Source: Akkermansiaceae bacterium
GTDB lineage: Bacteria > Verrucomicrobiota > Verrucomicrobiia > Verrucomicrobiales > Akkermansiaceae
Direction: 5' to 3'
Assembly: GCA_029288115.1 (NCBI GenBank)
Contig: JARFPV010000112.1
Span: forward strand, 1-5,962
DNA: 5,962 nucleotides
Below, piece by piece: positions 1-5,962 of this stretch (positions are counted from its first letter, which is position 1; every line of letters starts with the position of its first letter). The position numbers and the translations under genes are program-made. The notes below the pieces were generated by a model. That model searched no databases. It worked only from the letters and a program-made list of their open reading frames with translations, and was not told the DNA's origin.

Positions 1-740
1 CCATCGACGTCATAGACAAGCATTTGCGCGCCCCCTTTATTCGAGCAAAAGGCATATTCGTGGAATTTCCAGACACCCCCTTCCAAGGGTTTTTCGGGTG
101 CTTCATACCATCCTTTCATTTCTAGCAGGTCAATCCTCCCATCGCCATTGATGTCTCCATACCCGAGTCCGTGATAGTAGGGAGAACGTGTGCGCTCGTT
201 GGAAATGGGGTGAAATGCCCACGGCTTGGTGGCGTCATTCCAGTCCGGGCTAAAAATCCCGAATCGCCCGCCACGCATCGCGATGAGCTCCGGTTTGCCG
301 TCGCCTGTGATGTCTGCGATCTCAGGCGACTCGTTACCCATTTTCGAAACAACCCGGTGCACCGGCCAGCTTTCGGACGGCTTTTCAGGCTGCAGGTAGA
401 GGTCGAGGTGGAACTTGCCGTCGTGGGGCACCTGAAAAATGTCCGCCCTGCCGTCGCCATTCATGTCGATCACCCAGCTTTGGAATGAGTTGTGTTTGTA
501 ACCTGCGGCTGGCACAGCCTCCCCTGCCCGGTAGCGGTGACGTTTTTCAAACTTCGGGCCTTGCCACCAGAATGGGCCGGCGACGAAGTCGAGCTGGCCG
601 TCGCCATTGACATCGCCAAAGGTGCTGCCCTCGGTGTAAACGCCGGGGTCGAGAACGGTTTTGCTGTGAGTTGGTGGATTGGCTACGGCAGACAGCGTGG
701 TGATGAGTCCGATGGAGATGGTAAGGTGGATGGTTTTCAT
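1..740 (-). CDS. Exported FG-GAP/VCBS repeat protein (3' end beyond window)
   Basis: The start is ATG at 740-738 and the frame stays open to base 1, so 246 complete residues are visible and the C-terminus is missing. Residues 1-20 look like a Sec signal peptide (short Lys-containing n-region, hydrophobic core, likely cleavage after Ala-Val-Ala). The mature part carries repeated calcium-loop motifs of the D-x-N/T-G-D-G-x-x-D/E type at about residues 43-51, 92-100, 143-151 and 196-204, and a further one may begin at Asp244 at the edge. Their spacing of roughly 50 residues fits beta-propeller blades of the FG-GAP/VCBS (integrin alpha-like) fold. The segment AGPFWWQGPKFEKRH (54-68) resembles a version of this family that I recall as common in Planctomycetes and Verrucomicrobia. 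The start codon overlaps the stop of the upstream dehydrogenase gene, and no Shine-Dalgarno sequence is visible, so translation is probably coupled. The protein is likely periplasmic or extracellular; a carbohydrate- or protein-binding role is inferred and no substrate can be named. Confidence 0.9.
   Translation of the reverse strand, partial: MKTIHLTISIGLITTLSAVANPPTHSKTVLDPGVYTEGSTFGDVNGDGQLDFVAGPFWWQGPKFEKRHRYRAGEAVPAAGYKHNSFQSWVIDMNGDGRADIFQVPHDGKFHLDLYLQPEKPSESWPVHRVVSKMGNESPEIADITGDGKPELIAMRGGRFGIFSPDWNDATKPWAFHPISNERTRSPYYHGLGYGDINGDGRIDLLEMKGWYEAPEKPLEGGVWKFHEYAFCSNKGGAQMLVYDVD
737..740 (-). promoter_or_regulatory. ATGA stop/start overlap (likely translational coupling)
   Basis: On the minus strand the four bases read ATGA. 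ATG (740-738) starts the VCBS repeat gene and TGA (739-737) ends the dehydrogenase gene. No Shine-Dalgarno sequence is visible in the bases upstream of the ATG, so re-initiation by ribosomes finishing the dehydrogenase is the simplest explanation. The overlap is seen directly; the coupling is inferred. Confidence 0.7.
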
Positions 741-3700
741 TTGGGCTGGGCTTCGATTCGGATAGGCTTGGTGCGGGCTGCGGAGCGGACGACCAGCGTG
801 AACCGGTTGTCATCTCCTCCGGCAGCTACTTCCACGGATGAGGATGAGTTTTTCGGTAACTTGATTTCTTTCTCTCCGTCAAACAATTGTATCTCGGTGG
901 TGTCATTGATCTTCAACACGACATTGCCTTTGGCTTCCGGGTTGAGGCCGAAGCGTACGACACAAGTTCGGTTGTGCGGGCCACTGTATTTGACAAAGGG
1001 AAGTTCCTTCGGGCGGATCTCGCCATTGACGCGGCTGTAGTAGGTGTCCCACTTGGCTCCCTTGATAGGCTTTGCAAAGATCGAGGCACCTTGATGGCGC
1101 ATCGCATCAGCAAACAAGGAGTGTGCACTGAGGACCTTCCATTGGCGGATGTATGGTTGAGGGCCGGTTTTGAAGTCGCCTTCCTTGCCCAACTCGGAGA
1201 GGAACCTAACGAGGTCAGTAAATTCGTCTTCGCGCAGGCTGGCGGTAAGCCCCGGTGGCATCATGGAAACATTGCTGATGTTGACCGATTTCACATCAGA
1301 CCTGGCAATGCGGATTTGTTTTCCGGCATTGTCCCGGAGAACGACTTCGTTCTTGTCCTGCTTGATGAGTCCACCACCGTGGACGTTGCCATTTTTCTCG
1401 GTCACCGTGGTCATGTGGTAACCTTCCTTGATTTTGTCACCTGGGTTGATCAGCGAGGTGATGAGGTAATCGACAGGCGCGCTGGCGCCGATACTGACGA
1501 GATCCGGGCCGATCGGTGAACCGACACCACCAATGGCGTGGCATGCTAAACACATGATGGATGCCCTGCGGTAAATCGTCTCGCCGCGGTGTGGGTCGCC
1601 GTTGTTTTTGACGCGTTCCACCATGGCTGCCATCTGCTCCTTGGTGAGCTGCTGTGACATTGGCTTGATGTTTCCAGCAGCCAGGAGGGCGGCGATGAGA
1701 TCCTTGGGTGGCTTTGCCGAGGTTTCTGCACGCTGCACGCCCAGGCTGGCGATTCCGGACGGCAGTGTCTTGCCCTTCAGAGCCTTGGCAAGCGTGCTAG
1801 CTGACTTCGGATTTTTGAGGAAAATGGCCAGCAGTCCGTGTTGGTCTGTGCCATCATCCTTGGCCAGAATTTCCACAGCCTTGGCAGCTGCTTTGTCGGG
1901 AGCAATATTCGAGAGCTCCTTGACGGCCAGGGCGCGCAGGGCTTCATCCTGTCCGTTGTTGCTCAACTGCTCAAACAAAGCAATCGTCTGGCCTCCTCCA
2001 TAGAGTCGTAGTGCTTCAGCGGCTGCCGCGCGCTTGCCAGGTGAATTTTTCAAGACCTCGATAAGTTTGGCTCGTGCCGGTGCGAGCTTCCACAGTCCTG
2101 CAAGTTGTGCTGCCTTGGAGAATAATCCGAGGTCTTTGCTATCGAGAAGGGCGAGGATTTTTTCCTGTCCTTTCGCGGGCTGGAGTTTCCGGATCTTTTT
2201 CGCGGTGATCAAGTGGTCGAGAATCGCCGGATTGCCGGGCGCGAGATTCAACAGGCGCGAGAGGTCATTTGCATTGCCTACCTGCGCGATCAATTCAATC
2301 GCGCGCGCCTTTTGTTCGGCATTCAGCTTGCCGCCATCCAGTCCTTTGAAAATGTTCTCCAGTGAGAGTGGTTTCCCAAGTGCCTTCATGGCAAAGATGA
2401 GGCGGTTGAGCTTACCGGAAAAAAGGTCTTTGCCCGACTCGAACTGCGGCACCCATTGGGCTTCATGTTCCCGGACAATTGACCACAGGGCGAAGTCGAT
2501 GACGTCATCCATCGGGTAATCAAGAGCTCGTAATGCAATTGGGACGGATGCGGCGCTTGGCATTTGTGCCAGACAGCTGATTGCCCATAGGCGCACCTGT
2601 GCGTTCTTGTCCTGCACGGCGTTGCTCGCGATAGACTGAGCTCCAGGAATATCCTGATGTCGGTGATAGATTACACGCAATGCCGCAGCGCGGTAGCGAT
2701 AATCACTCGACGCGATCAAAGATTTTACAAGGCTTTCCTCGGTGATGTTCAATGACTGATACATCCAGAGCGCCTGAAGTTTGGAAAAGTCGTCCGTCAA
2801 GGAGGCACTCCACGCTTTCAGCTTAGGCAGGACTTCGGACCGTTTGCGGACACGCAATTCAGTGCGTGCGAGGTCGCGATGCGCACGTTCTTTCGAAACA
2901 AGTCCCTTGAGCAGATCATCGATGCTCGCCTTGGCGAAGTTCTTTTTCTCAACCAATGGCTGGTCTTTGAAGGTGACGCGCCAGATCCGACCGTGGGTGT
3001 GGTCACGCCGCTTATCACGGAAATCGACCTCACCGTGCTGGATGATCGGGTTATACCAATCAGCGATGTAGAGTGCTCCGTCGGGTCCCATTTTTACGTC
3101 GATGGGCCGGAATGCGCGGTGTGATGAACTTAGGAAGTCGTCGATCCGGGTCGAAGTGTAGGTGCTTCCATTCGGGGAGAGTTTGTAGGAATTGATGCGG
3201 TGACCACGGAAATCGGGTGCAACCATGACACCACGTAATTGTTCAGGCACATGCGAGCCAGAGAGGATTTCCAGTCCGCAGAGCTTCGGTTGTCCCGGGT
3301 TGAGGCCGTTGACAACGCGTTTGGCGCCGGGTGACGTGCGGAAAACCGAGCGTGGAAATATAAAGTTAATCCCTTGGCCGCCAGCTCCATCGGTGGCAAA
3401 TGTCTGACCATAGTCGTCGAACACAAACCCCCATGGGTTAATCAGGCCTTTCGACAGAACTTCGGCACGTTGGGTCTCGGGTCTGAGGTGCCAGATCCCC
3501 CCGCCCATCAGTCGGCGCACGCCGTAGGGAGTTTCCAGATGGCTGTGAATATAGATCGACTGCAAGAAGTAGAGCATACCGTCGGGTCCCTGCTTGAAGG
3601 TGTGCACGATGTGGTGGGTGTCCTCGGTGCCGAAGCCTGAGAGCACTACTGTGCGTTTGTCAGCCTTGCCATCGCCATCGGTATCCTTGAGAAAGAGAAT

Positions 3701-4093
3701 CTCGGGGGAGTTCGCGACATAGGCGCCGCCATCGGCGGGCATCACTGCGGTGGGAATGTGGAGATTATCGGCGAAGACCGTGCTCTTGTCTGCCTTGCCA
3801 TCACCATTGGTGTCCTCAAGGATGAGCACACGGTCATTTTCCTCGGCCCCAGGGACGATGTGCGGATACATGCCACTGGAAACGAGCCAGAGTCGCCCCT
3901 GGGTATCGAAGTTCATTTGCACCGGCTTCGCGATCATGGGATCGGAAGCAAACAGCTCGATCTGCATACCTTCGGGCAAATTGAAGGCGGCCTGCTGTTT
4001 GGTGGGGTTCGGGTCGGGAATATCCTTGAGTCCACGCTGAGCGTGAGCAGCGATGACACCGAGCGACAGGGTAAGTAGAATACGTGTGATCAT
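737..4093 (-). CDS. PVC-type secreted dehydrogenase-like protein with HEAT repeats and CxxCH heme domain
   Basis: This 1118-residue protein starts at ATG 4093-4091. Residues 1-18 are a signal peptide (hydrophobic core, AHA cleavage site); there is no lipobox Cys and no other obvious membrane segment. Residues about 35-375 match the Pirellula/Verrucomicrobium putative membrane-bound dehydrogenase N-terminal domain (TIGR02604 type), an NHL/sorbosone-dehydrogenase-like propeller. It has two calcium-like loops, DTNGDGKAD (94-102) and DTDGDGKAD (137-145), and the family signature FRPIDVKMGPDGALYIADWY (328-347) followed by RRDHTHGRIWRV (362-373). Residues about 390-820 are helical and Ala/Leu-rich, like HEAT repeats. 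A c-type heme site CLACH lies at 848-852, with Met944/Met945 in a SMMPPGL motif as likely distal ligands, as in the TIGR02603 heme domain. Residues about 973-1118 form a beta-rich tail I cannot assign. The family is presumed to oxidise sugars or alcohols and pass electrons through its own cytochrome domain, but substrates are mostly unknown. The gene is intact and sits between, and probably cotranscribed with, an SGNH gene and a VCBS gene. Confidence 0.93.
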   Translation of the reverse strand: MITRILLTLSLGVIAAHAQRGLKDIPDPNPTKQQAAFNLPEGMQIELFASDPMIAKPVQMNFDTQGRLWLVSSGMYPHIVPGAEENDRVLILEDTNGDGKADKSTVFADNLHIPTAVMPADGGAYVANSPEILFLKDTDGDGKADKRTVVLSGFGTEDTHHIVHTFKQGPDGMLYFLQSIYIHSHLETPYGVRRLMGGGIWHLRPETQRAEVLSKGLINPWGFVFDDYGQTFATDGAGGQGINFIFPRSVFRTSPGAKRVVNGLNPGQPKLCGLEILSGSHVPEQLRGVMVAPDFRGHRINSYKLSPNGSTYTSTRIDDFLSSSHRAFRPIDVKMGPDGALYIADWYNPIIQHGEVDFRDKRRDHTHGRIWRVTFKDQPLVEKKNFAKASIDDLLKGLVSKERAHRDLARTELRVRKRSEVLPKLKAWSASLTDDFSKLQALWMYQSLNITEESLVKSLIASSDYRYRAAALRVIYHRHQDIPGAQSIASNAVQDKNAQVRLWAISCLAQMPSAASVPIALRALDYPMDDVIDFALWSIVREHEAQWVPQFESGKDLFSGKLNRLIFAMKALGKPLSLENIFKGLDGGKLNAEQKARAIELIAQVGNANDLSRLLNLAPGNPAILDHLITAKKIRKLQPAKGQEKILALLDSKDLGLFSKAAQLAGLWKLAPARAKLIEVLKNSPGKRAAAAEALRLYGGGQTIALFEQLSNNGQDEALRALAVKELSNIAPDKAAAKAVEILAKDDGTDQHGLLAIFLKNPKSASTLAKALKGKTLPSGIASLGVQRAETSAKPPKDLIAALLAAGNIKPMSQQLTKEQMAAMVERVKNNGDPHRGETIYRRASIMCLACHAIGGVGSPIGPDLVSIGASAPVDYLITSLINPGDKIKEGYHMTTVTEKNGNVHGGGLIKQDKNEVVLRDNAGKQIRIARSDVKSVNISNVSMMPPGLTASLREDEFTDLVRFLSELGKEGDFKTGPQPYIRQWKVLSAHSLFADAMRHQGASIFAKPIKGAKWDTYYSRVNGEIRPKELPFVKYSGPHNRTCVVRFGLNPEAKGNVVLKINDTTEIQLFDGEKEIKLPKNSSSSVEVAAGGDDNRFTLVVRSAARTKPIRIEAQPK

Positions 4094-4096
4094 TTA
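4091..4096 (-). promoter_or_regulatory. TAAATG zero-gap gene junction
   Basis: On the minus strand the SGNH stop codon TAA (4096-4094) is followed immediately by the dehydrogenase ATG (4093-4091). There is no room for an independent promoter, and only weak purine content (AAG within the last SGNH codons) could act as a ribosome binding site. This supports one transcript and probable coupled translation of the two genes. Confidence 0.65.
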
Positions 4097-5005
4097 CTTG
4101 GTAGCGAGAGTGCTTTGTTTGAGAGTTTCGATTTCCTTTTCACGCTCGGCAATGAGCGGGTCGAACATGGGTAGTTCCTTGACGTTTTGGCCCTGCTCGT
4201 GCTTACGGAAAAGTCGCAGGTAAGTTTCGTTAGCGGGTCGCCACTGGTGGAAAAACAGCTTGTTTTTGGCGATGATGTTCTTGCGCAATTTGACACCGCT
4301 TTCACATTCGAGCTGATGGTTGGGAACCGGGGTGAGTCCGAGTGCCTTGACGAATTTTGGAGCGACAGTGAAATACCCCTGCTCGGTGAAATGCAGGCCG
4401 TTGCTTGTCTGCCCCTTTACTTCGTCCCCGAGGACCGTGAAAAAGTCAGCAAAGCCAAGTTGTTTCTTTTTAGCTAGCTCAGCAATCGCCTTGGAATACA
4501 CGGCCAGTCGTTTGTTGTGCTCGTTCATGTTTGGCATGGGGGCATTCAGCGTCTCCGCCGGAGGTGGTGAAACGAGAATGATGGCACGCGGGTTGGAGGC
4601 CTTTTTGATCATATTAAGAAGCCGATCATATCCCGCAATGAACTCTGCCAGCCCCTTATCCCCTTCGAATGCGGCGACGGCACCGTAGCAGACGATCACG
4701 ACATTCGGTTTTAATCTAACCAAATCAGCTACGAGGCGATCGAAGCCTTCCTGTGGAGGGCCGAAATAGCTGCGAGCATGGCCGAACACCGTGTCCCCGC
4801 TCCAGCCAAGGTTGCGGAATTTGAGATTCTTTTTGTCAGCCGCCAATGTGAGGCTGGTTTCGATATGTCCGTAGTTATGAGCCCGCTCAATAACGGTATT
4901 GCCCAATAGAACCACCATGTCGCCATCTTCAAATGAATCGGCATCCAGCCGAAGTACAGATAGCAGCGCGATTAATAGTATTTTTCTTGCAAGCATCGGA
5001 GGCAT
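4094..5005 (-). CDS. Exported SGNH/GDSL-like hydrolase with atypical catalytic blocks
   Basis: The protein has 303 residues. The chosen start is ATG 5005-5003, with a weak GGA four bases upstream; ATG 4996-4994 (Met4) is an alternative that also keeps the signal peptide. Residues about 5-22 form a basic n-region and hydrophobic core typical of a signal peptide. The SGNH fold is seen as a strand followed by GNT at 35-37 (block I, normally GDS), NLGWSGD at 65-71 (block II, Gly kept), VVIVCYGAVAAF at 102-113 (block III, normally G-x-N) and SNGLHFTEQGY at 201-211 (block V, His205 kept). Thus the nucleophile position is Thr rather than Ser, and the block III Asn is Val110. A charged tail with FFHQWRPANETY (251-262) and RKHEQGQN (267-274) is typical, as I recall, of SGNH-like proteins encoded beside PVC dehydrogenases. 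The stop codon abuts the ATG of the dehydrogenase gene with no gap. Normal members act as esterases or lipases, often on acetylated carbohydrate. Activity here is uncertain and the protein could be a non-catalytic binder. Confidence 0.88.
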   Translation of the reverse strand: MPPMLARKILLIALLSVLRLDADSFEDGDMVVLLGNTVIERAHNYGHIETSLTLAADKKNLKFRNLGWSGDTVFGHARSYFGPPQEGFDRLVADLVRLKPNVVIVCYGAVAAFEGDKGLAEFIAGYDRLLNMIKKASNPRAIILVSPPPAETLNAPMPNMNEHNKRLAVYSKAIAELAKKKQLGFADFFTVLGDEVKGQTSNGLHFTEQGYFTVAPKFVKALGLTPVPNHQLECESGVKLRKNIIAKNKLFFHQWRPANETYLRLFRKHEQGQNVKELPMFDPLIAEREKEIETLKQSTLATK

Positions 5006-5069
5006 GATTCCGTTTACGGCAAATGAATCAAGGATGTTTCCGCAAAATAGTCGTCATCCACCAAAAAAC
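5006..5069. other. 64-base intergenic gap before the SGNH operon
   Basis: This is the only noncoding gap in the window. Read on the minus strand it opens with a run of six T (5068-5063) just after the Wzz/kinase stop codon and ends with CGGAATC before the SGNH ATG. I see no clear -35/-10 pair and no strong hairpin. If the three-gene unit has its own promoter it must be here or inside the end of the upstream gene; otherwise all four genes could share a transcript. Confidence 0.5.
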
Positions 5070-5962
5070 CTAACCCGAGATAGTGAACTCGCCTGCTACG
5101 GTGCAATTAGGCATCGTGCGTTGAAGTTTTTCATGAAGCTCGGGGAAGTTGTAGAACTCGGACTCACCGCGAACGAGCACACAGCTAGTTGCAAATTGTG
5201 ACATGACCTTCAAGCTTGTCTCATCGGCAACCAGTGGCGCATCAAGCACGACCAGATCAACGCATTGCTGTGCATTGCAAAGAGTTTCCAAACAGAGCAA
5301 CGGGATGCGTTTCCAAGCATCATCGGTGATGAAATAGAGATTAGGCTCATCCGTTGTGAAAGGTGAAAGGAGATCATCAACTGACTTGGTTGGATGTCCG
5401 TGACCTGGCTGGTAATTCCCCTTGCGGAGCCGCGGCTCAATCGACGGAACCAATTTCTCGCTGCTCACTAACAGAGTGGTCAGCCCCTGTCTGCATGCAG
5501 CGAGGCAAACAGCAGCAGCAGTGAGCGTTTTTGTAGGGTTAGGTCTCTCACTAGTAATGATCAGACCTCCGCCGGGCTGATTGGTCTGGATGGTTTGCGT
5601 GACAAAGCGGTTGAGATCGACGCCTGACCGTGTTGAAAAATCGGTCACATTACGCACCCATGGCCCTGCATCCTTGCCGCCGATGGGTGGGAAGGAAACC
5701 AGAGTGGCGAATCCTGGGTTATAGGCTGGCTGTGCGTATGGATCAGGTTGCAGTGGTTGGTTGGCATATTCTGGGTAAACGGGTAAGGTGCGCGCTGGGT
5801 CGATAGGCGCTTGGATTTCATCCACCTCTTCATCGTTACTTTGTTTGCTCATTTCCAGAAGCCGCTGACCGAATCCTAGAGTGAGCGGGATACCTAAGAA
5901 ACAGCTTCCGAATGCGACGACCGAAACCACAGCAGAGAGGGGCTTGCTGGGAAATACTGGGT
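5070..5962 (-). CDS. Wzz-type chain-length protein fused to degenerate BY-kinase-like domain (5' end beyond window)
   Basis: The frame is open to base 5962, so the visible 296 residues are the C-terminal part and the true start lies outside. A GTG at 5930-5928 is not taken as the start because homologous-looking sequence continues before it. Just inside the edge is PVFPSKP, the P-x-x-P-x-x-P motif that precedes the second transmembrane helix of Wzz/GNVR polysaccharide co-polymerases, followed by a hydrophobic helix ending at LTLGFG. A Pro/Tyr-rich linker comes next (5709-5810). The cytoplasmic domain then matches the order of a BY-kinase/MinD-like P-loop ATPase: GGLIITSERPNPTKT at the Walker A position, TTLLVSSEKL at the Walker A' position, NLYFIT, then VDLVVLDAPLVAD as a good Walker B, and SCVLVRGES. 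The Walker A glycines and the A' aspartates are missing. The chain ends soon after (VAGEFTISG) without the usual C-terminal tyrosine cluster. Family knowledge implies a role in exopolysaccharide polymerisation and export at the inner membrane; loss of kinase activity is inferred. Confidence 0.82.
   Translation of the reverse strand, partial: PVFPSKPLSAVVSVVAFGSCFLGIPLTLGFGQRLLEMSKQSNDEEVDEIQAPIDPARTLPVYPEYANQPLQPDPYAQPAYNPGFATLVSFPPIGGKDAGPWVRNVTDFSTRSGVDLNRFVTQTIQTNQPGGGLIITSERPNPTKTLTAAAVCLAACRQGLTTLLVSSEKLVPSIEPRLRKGNYQPGHGHPTKSVDDLLSPFTTDEPNLYFITDDAWKRIPLLCLETLCNAQQCVDLVVLDAPLVADETSLKVMSQFATSCVLVRGESEFYNFPELHEKLQRTMPNCTVAGEFTISG

Noticed and set aside
547..813. Minus-strand open frame of 88 codons in another frame
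   Set aside because: It overlaps the signal-peptide end of the VCBS gene and the end of the dehydrogenase gene. Its Arg/Pro/Ser-rich product is typical of an out-of-frame translation.
492..1040. Open frame of 182 codons on the plus strand
   Set aside because: It spans the junction of two well-supported minus-strand genes and its product shows no domain features. It is best explained as antisense to coding sequence.
887..1519. Open frame of 210 codons on the plus strand
   Set aside because: It lies wholly antisense to the heme domain and C-terminal region of the dehydrogenase gene, which has clear family motifs. The plus-strand product shows no recognisable motif.
3665..3815. Two similar DNA stretches near 3660-3685 and 3790-3815
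   Set aside because: They encode the two DTxGDGKADK calcium-like loops of the dehydrogenase. The similarity reflects protein motif conservation, not a DNA repeat.
5063..5091. Possible terminator after the Wzz/kinase gene: CGAG/CTCG inverted repeat with a following run of six T
   Set aside because: The stem is only four base pairs with an eight-base loop, and it is separated from the T-run by several bases. That is too weak to call an intrinsic terminator.
5928..5930. GTG as the start of the kinase-like gene
   Set aside because: The frame stays open upstream to the window edge and encodes the PxxPxxP motif expected before the Wzz second membrane helix, so the gene continues beyond the window.

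Overview
The window looks like chromosomal DNA of a member of the Verrucomicrobiota, or less likely a related PVC-phylum planctomycete. The main reason is the large gene at 737-4093. It has the layout of the Pirellula/Verrucomicrobium-type secreted dehydrogenase family: an N-terminal beta-propeller-like domain, HEAT-like helices, then a CxxCH heme domain. That family is greatly expanded in these phyla. The genus cannot be fixed from the sequence. All four genes lie on the minus strand, so transcription runs from high to low coordinates, and the window is almost fully coding.

Layout in transcription order. (1) 5070-5962: the C-terminal part of a Wzz/GNVR-type polysaccharide chain-length protein, open at the window edge. 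It ends in a BY-kinase-like P-loop domain whose nucleotide-binding motifs look degraded. (2) A 64-base gap at 5006-5069 with no convincing promoter or terminator. (3) 4094-5005: a predicted exported SGNH/GDSL-like hydrolase with non-standard residues at two of the four catalytic blocks. (4) 737-4093: the 1118-residue PVC-type heme-binding dehydrogenase-like protein. (5) 1-740: the N-terminal 246 residues of an exported FG-GAP/VCBS repeat protein that runs off the left edge; its stop codon is not in the window.

Genes 3 to 5 form a very tight unit. The SGNH stop codon is followed directly by the dehydrogenase ATG (TAAATG, no gap), and the dehydrogenase stop overlaps the VCBS start (ATGA). All three have predicted signal peptides, so the unit probably makes an extracytoplasmic set: a possible esterase-like protein, a c-type cytochrome-linked oxidoreductase candidate and a calcium-binding propeller. 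A role in breaking down or sensing complex carbohydrate is plausible from the families but the sequence does not show it. The upstream Wzz/kinase-like gene belongs functionally to exopolysaccharide export. It may simply be the last gene of a separate operon.

No RNA genes, mobile elements, CRISPR arrays or DNA repeats were found. The points most worth a second look are the apparent pseudokinase fused to a Wzz domain and the altered SGNH active site.
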